Positions 57,150 through 64,000 of a stretch of DNA of 64,000 nucleotides are shown one piece after another (the stretch's first letter is position 1; every line of letters begins with the position of its first letter). This stretch comes from Apium graveolens (Eukaryota; Streptophyta; Magnoliopsida; Apiales; Apiaceae). Where the stretch lies: the NCBI RefSeq assembly GCF_009905375.1, contig NC_133650.1, forward strand, positions 174,017,485-174,081,484, given 5' to 3'. The position numbers were made by a program, and so were the translations under genes. The notes below the pieces were generated by a model, which was not told where the DNA came from, made no database searches, and worked only from the letters and a program-made list of their open reading frames with translations.

Positions 57150-57351
57150 GACACATCTTTTTTTCTTTTTTCTCTTTAGGTTCCTCGTAATTTATTGGTT
57201 GTTGAAGTTGTGGTGGTGCATTTGAGATTGGTTGGTTTTGGGGTTGGACAACATCATCACCTTCCTTTGTATCACCTTCCATCTCCAAAGGAAAGGCTTT
57301 GGAGGGCTGGGGCTGGGAGGAAGGAGATTGTTGGAAGTCTTTGGTGGCCAT
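57150..57351 (-). pseudogene. 5' part of the zinc-finger gene, copy 2
   Basis: Starts at ATG 57351 (MATKDFQQ), matches copy 1 with QEPKEKK changed to EEPKEKK, and ends at the copia target site. The promoter with TATA (57434-57441) is kept, so a transcript may still start here and would run into the copia 5' LTR. Confidence 0.9.
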
Positions 57352-57433
57352 AATATAATGTACACTTGCACTATACTGCAGGAAGATGTGTATTGAAGTT
57401 ATAAACTTTGGAAGAACTGAAGATTGCATGAAC

Positions 57434-57441
57434 TATAAATA
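57434..57441 (-). promoter_or_regulatory. TATA box of zinc-finger copy 2
   Basis: Identical to the copy 1 box and at the same distance (83 bases) from the start codon. Confidence 0.5.
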
Positions 57442-59484
57442 TTGTACAAGAAAGTGTATCTCGGGTCAGATTATAATAATATTATTATTACTTTTCATAA
57501 GATACAATATACTATCTTTTAACGTGTGTTTTATTTTATTCAGAGATTTTGTACCAATCCAGTCAACTTGGTATATTCTCTTAAAAACTTACTTTTGTTA
57601 TTTCTTAAAAACATACTTTTTCCAAAGTAATTGTCCAACAAATATTATATAATTCAAAATGTTGTTCTTAAGAACAAACCATAAAAAATGCATAAATTTC
57701 TTTTTTGGAAAAGAAAAGTATATATTTCCATGATTACAATAATAAAAAGATTAAATTTGGATACTTATTATACTACATTATTCTAATCTTAATTTTTTGC
57801 ATTATCTTATATATATAGGAATTTATTGCGTCGAGAACCATCTTATATGGAAAATTATTCCACTGTAAAATCAAATTTAAAATCAAGTAATTTTAACAAA
57901 TTTTAATTATTAAATTTTTTATTATATTTATTATTCTAGATTAGCATCGAATTTTATATTTTTTTAAAATAAAATTTTATATTTGTGATGAGATTATATA
58001 ATAAATACAATTATTCTCCATCATTCTCCATATAAGATGGTTGTCGAAGGAGTAAATTCTTATATATATATATATCTCAAATACTACAATTACATAAGAC
58101 TATATACTAGGATTTGCAATGTCTTGTGTATCTCAAACACTGGCCCAAATTTTTTAACCAACCAATTCAATATAAGTTAAAATTTTGAATTTTGAATAGA
58201 CAATTTTTTTTGAATTTTCAATCAACAAAAATTAATAAATGCATTATGCTGGCTTCACTCATACATTTACTTTAAAAAAATGTGTTATATATATTACATC
58301 CATATTTTTACCCACACCATACATAGTTCAGTTTGAATTTACCCACTAATTGTACAAATATATGATCGCAAGTCACTCTTATGCAAAGTGACTCTAATAT
58401 TGTGAGAAGTCACTGATTAGAGCAAAAATGTGGCCCAAAATTCACTTGTAAGAAAGGGGTACCAAGAGGTGGTTAAAGCATGTCTAATTGCATGTACATG
58501 ATGTTAACATGTTAATTGTCAATATATGGTGGCAAGTGAGTGACTCATGGTTACAAATGGGTTGAGGCAAAACCCCTTTCAAAGATCAGAGAGAAAGAAA
58601 TGTAGAGTTTCACAGAATATTACTGGGTGAGAGAAAATAAGAGAGATTAGAGAATGAGAAAAGTAGGTAAAACTTCGCATGCTAGCCAAAAAAATTATAA
58701 TTTTGTTATTTATTACGGTTAGCCCTAAATAAATTTATTTATAATTTCTTTTTATGATTTGAATATTTTATTCTTCAGTGATAATTAAAGTGTCGAGTTT
58801 AGAAAAATGTCTCTCAAATAATATTGCCACGAATATATGCAATATGATGTTAGTTAAATTTTTTGTTGGAAATATATAATTAAAAATAAATATTTCAAAT
58901 TAAACAATAGCATAAATTAATTAATGTCGGTTATAAATTAAATTATTAAGAAAATGTATAGATTCCAAATTATGTCTAAATTAAAATATAATTGATACAT
59001 TTCCTATTCTTTTACCAGTCCTCAGCACCAAAAAGTTTCGGTTATCATTTTGTAGAACTACAAAATAACAATCACTCTAATAAAAATGGAGGTAATATAT
59101 ATTGTTACTCACAGCGCTTATTCTATTATTTCCTATTTTATAGGTTCTATTGCATCATTGACTTTTATTCACATATAGTATTGTATATGATAATTTTGTG
59201 TATATGTTTAGGTTTGTTGAACACTACTAATGAGTTTGATTAAATAATTGTTATAACTTATAGTACTAAAGTTTTTTTTTATTCTTGTGTGTATATGAAA
59301 ATTCAATGCTCAGATGTTACACAATTCATCAATGTTCTTGATCCTTAAAATGAAGATAATAATAATGTTCTGGTAATAAAAATTTACATGCATATATTTT
59401 TATTCTTAAACAATAATCTAACTTCATGGTAAAAAGTTTGTAATATTTATATTTTTTATAATGAATAGATAAACAAATATTTTT
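57442..59484. other. AT-rich upstream region of zinc-finger copy 2
   Basis: Counterpart of 24584-26617, including the MITE-like segment at 57829-58045. Indels against copy 1: about 14 bases gained near 57547, 8 lost near 58143, about 15 gained near 58459. No gene. Confidence 0.5.
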
Positions 59485-59658
59485 CATTTAGTTAATAATT
59501 TTTTTTATCGTAGGGAACCCGCAGGCCCTACCATTCGGGTGCGCACTGGGTAAACCCCACGGACTCACTCAATAGCCTGCAAATCACGTGAACCAAGGTA
59601 AACCGCACTTAAGCAATAGTTTTGGTTCAGGAGGTATAATCATAACATTTAGTTTATC
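59485..59658 (-). mobile_element. SINE-like insertion (copy 2)
   Basis: Counterpart of 26618-26791, with the direct repeats CATTTAGTTAATA (59485) and CATTTAGTTTATC (59646). The insertion predates the large duplication. Confidence 0.5.
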
Positions 59659-59989
59659 ATTTTCATATTTTTTATAATGAATAGATAAACAAAAATAATT
59701 ATTGTGAGACATAATCATACAAAAACACTAATACGTAGAATTCCATAAAAAAATATAAATCCCAAATTTTGACCAAAGTACTTATACAAGACAGTTGACA
59801 CAACTATCTATACCAGGTGTTCGCACCAAAAAAATTGATTTTACATTTTGTACCACAAATACAATTACATAATATCACTTCAATTATAAATGAAAATAAT
59901 ATGGTTATTGAGATTGCTTATTCTATTACTTTCTCATAATATGATCATCTGAAATTTTTGCTTATATTTCTTTCTCAATTTTAAATTGG

Positions 59990-60215
59990 AATAAAATCAA
60001 AATAATATTTTATTGACAGTTTCTCGGGGTTGTCTTCGACGACGCCTCGTGTTTTACAACTTAAATGGTATATTGGAGAATATACAATAATTTTAAAATT
60101 GAATTAAATAAAAAAAAGATATTTATTGACAGTTTCTCGGTATCTTCTTCGATGATGTATCGTGTTCTAAACAAAAAGGTATAATAAAGGATATACAATA
60201 ATTTTTAAAAACGTA
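59990..60215. repeat. Tandem repeat of about 105-115 bp, left part (copy 2)
   Basis: Counterpart of 27115-27345 with the same two units. Confidence 0.75.
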
Positions 60216-60399
60216 TGTATAATTTTGATATGAAGTATCAGAATAAAATATGTCTATTTTATAAAAATGTCTGAATTAAAAAAGAATGTGAAATTACTAG
60301 TGCACAATTTTGATTATTAAATTTTATAAAAATCTGATCAAATTAAATTTTTACTTATATTTCTTTCTCAGTAATTTTTACTTATATTTCCAGACGAAC

Positions 60400-61270
60400 C
60401 TGTATCACGGAGATGCGAATCACTGCCTCCATCACTCTTCTTCTTTTTCCCCGAATCAAGCTGGGTTGCCCCACCAATCCTCTTAAACCTATCAGCTAAC
60501 TCTCTGAATTTCTGCGACATCTCGTGGAGGAACTAGTTTAAGATACGGATGTTGCACAAGGGAAAAAGCAAGTCAAAAATGCATATCTTCCGGGAAACAT
60601 AAATAAAGACAAAGAAACTATGCAAACAGTGAAACTCCAAAAATGTGTAAGTATTTACATCCAGCATTATATAATATTTGATTACACAAAAAATTATCCC
60701 GGGTTCATTATGCACCGAGCGCCCCGCAGAAGTCAAACATCTTCGCAAGAGCGTCTTTCCCGAGCCGCTGGGTTGAGAACCTGTCAGTTTTTATAACATT
60801 TTTGTATACAGGTATAAACTCTAGGTCCCCTACCCGGACAAAGATGAATTCCTGATGCCAACCACGGAGAGAATTCAGCATGAAGACCGGGGACATTTTG
60901 AGCATCAGCAGGAAACCCACACTCATTTATGTTAAAGGTGAATTCATAGAGTGGGAAGTTGCTGGATTTCTTGATCTTTAAGGGATGGTGGAAAAGTTTG
61001 AAAGTGGGCAGAAAACCCTTCATATGACAGCAACCAAGGAACCAGGAGATCCACTTGACTGAGTTCGGGGCAAGTTGGGTGAAAGGTATCCCTTACACAT
61101 CCCAGCAAAGAGATTTCGTGAACTGATGAAGATTGGGCCTCATACTACGCCAGTACTCAAGAGGAATACCTACCCAACCTCCCCCCCTCGCAGGCCTATG
61201 GTATACTCTCTCGTCAGACTCGGACCACTTCCACTCTAAATAGTCGCCAAAATGGAAGACGGCCTTAATC
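60400..61270 (-). pseudogene. Relic of a third Tat-type aORF (copy 2)
   Basis: Counterpart of 27530-28400, with the same intron-like gap and frame breaks. Small differences (for example RGWHQEF for RGWDQEF) fit neutral drift. The C-run near 61185 is shorter than in copy 1. Confidence 0.6.
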
Positions 61271-61479
61271 ATCTACCTGGAAATGGGTATGAGTACTAAG
61301 GATCGGAAGCGGGTTGTATTAAGGTCAAACCAAAACCAACCCATTACCCGCGGATATTAAAATAGTTGAACCGGAACCGCAAACCACATTTCGGTTTCAG
61401 TTTGGGTCGGTTAAGTATCGGTTCGGTTTATGCGGATTATGCGGTTTAACCCGAACCGTGATCACCCTTATTGTATTCT

Positions 61480-62230
61480 GCAATTAAAAGGTATAAAAGA
61501 ATATATACAATGATTTAAAAATTAGAATGACATCAAAATAAGATATTAATTGACTGTTTCTCAGCTTCGTTTTCGACGACACCTTGTGTTCTATAACTAA
61601 AAATTATAATAGCGGATATATAATAATTTTAAAATTGCAATATAGTCAATATAATATATTTATTGGTAATTTTTTGGTGTCGTCGTCGATGACGGGTCGT
61701 ATTTTGCAACTAAAATGGTATGAAAGATGACAAATAATTTTGAAATTGAAATAAAATCAAAAAAGAAGATTTTTATTAACGGTTTCTCGGCGTCGTCGAT
61801 TTTGCAACTAAAAATGTATAATAGAAGATATACAATAATTTTGAAATTGGAATAAAATCAATATAAGATATTTATTGACAGTTTGGTCGACGGCTTGCAT
61901 TCTGAAACTAAAAAGGTATATAAGGATATATACAATAATTTAAAATTTAAATGAAAATTGAAATAAGATATATATTGACTGTTTCTCGGCTTCGTTTTTG
62001 ACGCCGCCGCGTATTTTATAACTAAAACGTAGAATAGAGTAAATACAATATCTTTTAAATCGGAATAATATCAAAATAAAATATTTATTAGAAGTTACTC
62101 GGCGCCGTCTTCGACGACACCTCGTATTCTGTAACTAAAGTTAAAAATAAAGGATATACAATAATTTTGAAATTAGAATAAAATTAAAATAAGATATTAA
62201 TTGACTAATTCTTGTATGCATTTTCGATAA
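61480..62230. repeat. Tandem repeat of about 100-115 bp, main array (copy 2)
   Basis: Same unit number and order as 28610-29400, so no unequal exchange within the array since the large duplication. Confidence 0.75.
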
Positions 62231-63664
62231 CCTATTGTATTCAATAACCAAAAAGTATAATATAGATCATGTATGGTATGCTTTATAAAATAGAAAATAA
62301 CAAAATGTATATATTGTTCATCTTTACCATGTTCATGCCATGCTATATATATAATATGTGAAATATACATAGTTCATGCTCTTAAAAATCATAACTTTGA
62401 TAGCTGTTATTTTAGAATTTTTCACAGTAGTGTTGATTGTAAAGTTTGAAATAACCACTATTCATAACTATCATATTTTGAAATCTAAATTTTATACTTC
62501 TTCTAATAATACATTCTAATTTTATTTTTGAGTTAAAATCAAAATAAGATATTAATTTATAATTTCTCGACATTGTTTTTTACGATGCCCTCATATTCTA
62601 TTACTAAAAAGGTATAATAGTGATTATATATAGTTCACATTTATCATATACATACCATATTTAAGATTATAAAGATGTAAAATATATATATAATTATGTT
62701 TTCAAAAATCGTGAAATTTTATACAGCTATTTTTAAGATTAGATGGATATATAATTTATAGATGTAAAATATATGTGGTTTACATTTATTAAAAAATATG
62801 CCATGACGTTTTGTAATTAAAAGTAAAAGTAATGTTGTTATTTAAAACAAAATGATTATAAAAATTTCATTTTAGTGGTTGTCTTTAAATAAAAAAATAT
62901 TTTCCATGACTTTCAAAATATAAATACAACTTTACTCACATTACTGGTAACTAACAAAATCAGTGCTTTTGAATTTTTCTTAGTAATCTTGAATACATAA
63001 TACTTAAAAGATTATATAAATTATCATTTTCAAACTTTCTTATTATTCTACTAAAATTTTAGTCATAATCATATTAGTGTGATAGTTTAGACTTCATTGA
63101 TTTCTATGCCAAGTTTTATGAAATAATTTATATTAAAAATAATAATTTCTTTGTTTTAGGTAATTTGGTTTAAAAGGTATTGCAAAATAATACGAATCTG
63201 AAAAAAAACAAAATTATATATGTTATGTTATTGAAAATTTGTTTTAACTTTTCAATATGATATTTAAATAATTAATAAATTTAATGTTACGTTCAAGTTA
63301 TCTAGAAACTCACCCATTTATATAAAAAAATAAATTACATAATATATTTTGTTGTGATTAGATTGTCATACTTTGGTTTAATTCATATAAAATACTTTTG
63401 AATAAAAAAATAAAATGGTCTCAATATTTTTTTTTAAAATGAAGAAAGAAAGCAAATGATAACAAAAACCTCCATCTTATCTTATTTTAAAAACTGAATG
63501 TACATTTTCATTTCATTTAAAAATTAAATAAAAAATTATTAAAATTATACACCAATAAGAAGTAAACATAAGAAATATGCATGAACGCAAATGGTAGGAT
63601 TATCTTTGGTTTATATTTTTCAATTTAACTTTTTAATACAACGTTTCTGTAATTATTGGTTTGT
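62230..63664. other. AT-rich DNA at the end of large copy 2
   Basis: Counterpart of 29400-30757 with a 45-base gain near 63296-63335 (GTTATCTAGAAACTCACCC is its start). No gene. Confidence 0.6.
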
Positions 63665-64000
63665 ACTTCATATGTAAATAATTCTTGAACTATTTTTTTG
63701 TGATTAATATGATACCGTTGAAAATTAATTAATTTTTCTATAAGCTTTAAAAATGAATAATAAATTTTAGTTTTAATTTTAATTCAACTTTCGACTTCTT
63801 TTTATATATTATCGTTATTTTTAACAATATAATCTTTAATTTCATCAAGAATAAAGATATAATATTTAATTAAATAAAAATAATATTACATTAAAATATT
63901 TTATTGACTAAATAACTTCAAAAAATTTAATTAGTATTAGATGTAACTATATCTAAAAGTATAATTTTTTGAATTATAAACACCTTGATAATATTTTTAT
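63665..64000. repeat. Large tandem duplication, start of copy 3
   Basis: ACTTCATATG and the bases that follow to the window edge match 10915-11250 and 30758-31093 almost exactly. At least one more unit therefore lies to the right. Confidence 0.85.

Larger units (their letters stand above)
30758..63664. repeat. Large tandem duplication, copy 2
   Basis: Colinear with copy 1 but longer for two reasons: it has four element 2 units (C, D, E, F) in place of two (A, B), and a copia element of 4925 bases. Outside those, differences are scattered substitutions and small indels, a few per cent by eye. Confidence 0.9.

Noticed and set aside
1..64000. tRNA or rRNA genes
   Set aside because: I saw no cloverleaf-like or rRNA-like sequence. 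The SINE-like box-B segments are too short to be tRNA genes.

Overview
The window is repeat-dominated nuclear DNA of a flowering plant. It carries Ty3/gypsy elements of the Tat type with an extra antisense ORF, a Ty1/copia element primed by a TGGTATCAGAGC site, a plant single-finger C2H2 gene ending in an EAR-type motif, a SINE-like insertion, and long AT-rich stretches with canonical GT-AG introns. It looks like a eudicot; the pol and gag sequences feel closest to Apiaceae elements, but that is an impression and not a test.

Layout. (1) 1-10914: one Tat-lineage element (element 1) on the + strand: partial 5' LTR, primer binding site, broken gag, protease, RT-RNase H, integrase, then an antisense four-exon gene (aORF) with its own TATA box, a 34-bp tandem repeat, and a 3' LTR split by an inverted piece of the element's own gag. 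(2) 10915-63664: two tandem copies of a large segment (about 19.8 kb, 10915-30757; about 32.9 kb, 30758-63664). A third copy begins at 63665, so the array continues to the right; element 1 sits in what should be an earlier copy on the left. (3) The first part of each large copy is a nested array of 1.9-7.1 kb units from a second Tat-like element (element 2): no LTRs, no gag, aORF on +, pol on -. Copy 1 has two units (A, B); copy 2 has four (C, D, E, F). Units A and C are one subtype; B, D, E and F another. (4) Each large copy then holds an LTR-like block with about 107-bp tandem repeats, a C2H2 zinc-finger gene, a SINE-like insertion, a tandem repeat of about 100-115 bp, and a third aORF relic. 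(5) In copy 2 a copia element (52225-57149) sits inside the zinc-finger gene.

The only gene that looks intact is the zinc-finger gene of copy 1 (23804-24493). Every transposon gene has stops, frameshifts or deletions. Several lesions are shared by all units that contain the site, including a lost catalytic block of RT, so element 2 was dead before it was amplified; its spread is explained by tandem duplication, not transposition.

Points that stand out: a CpG-rich palindromic motif (GRCGCGTC) scattered through element 2's aORF and spacer but not its pol core; the aORF as a spliced gene with its own promoter inside a retrotransposon; the inverted gag inside the 3' LTR; the two-level tandem amplification; and one duplicate of a regulatory gene broken by copia while the other stays open.
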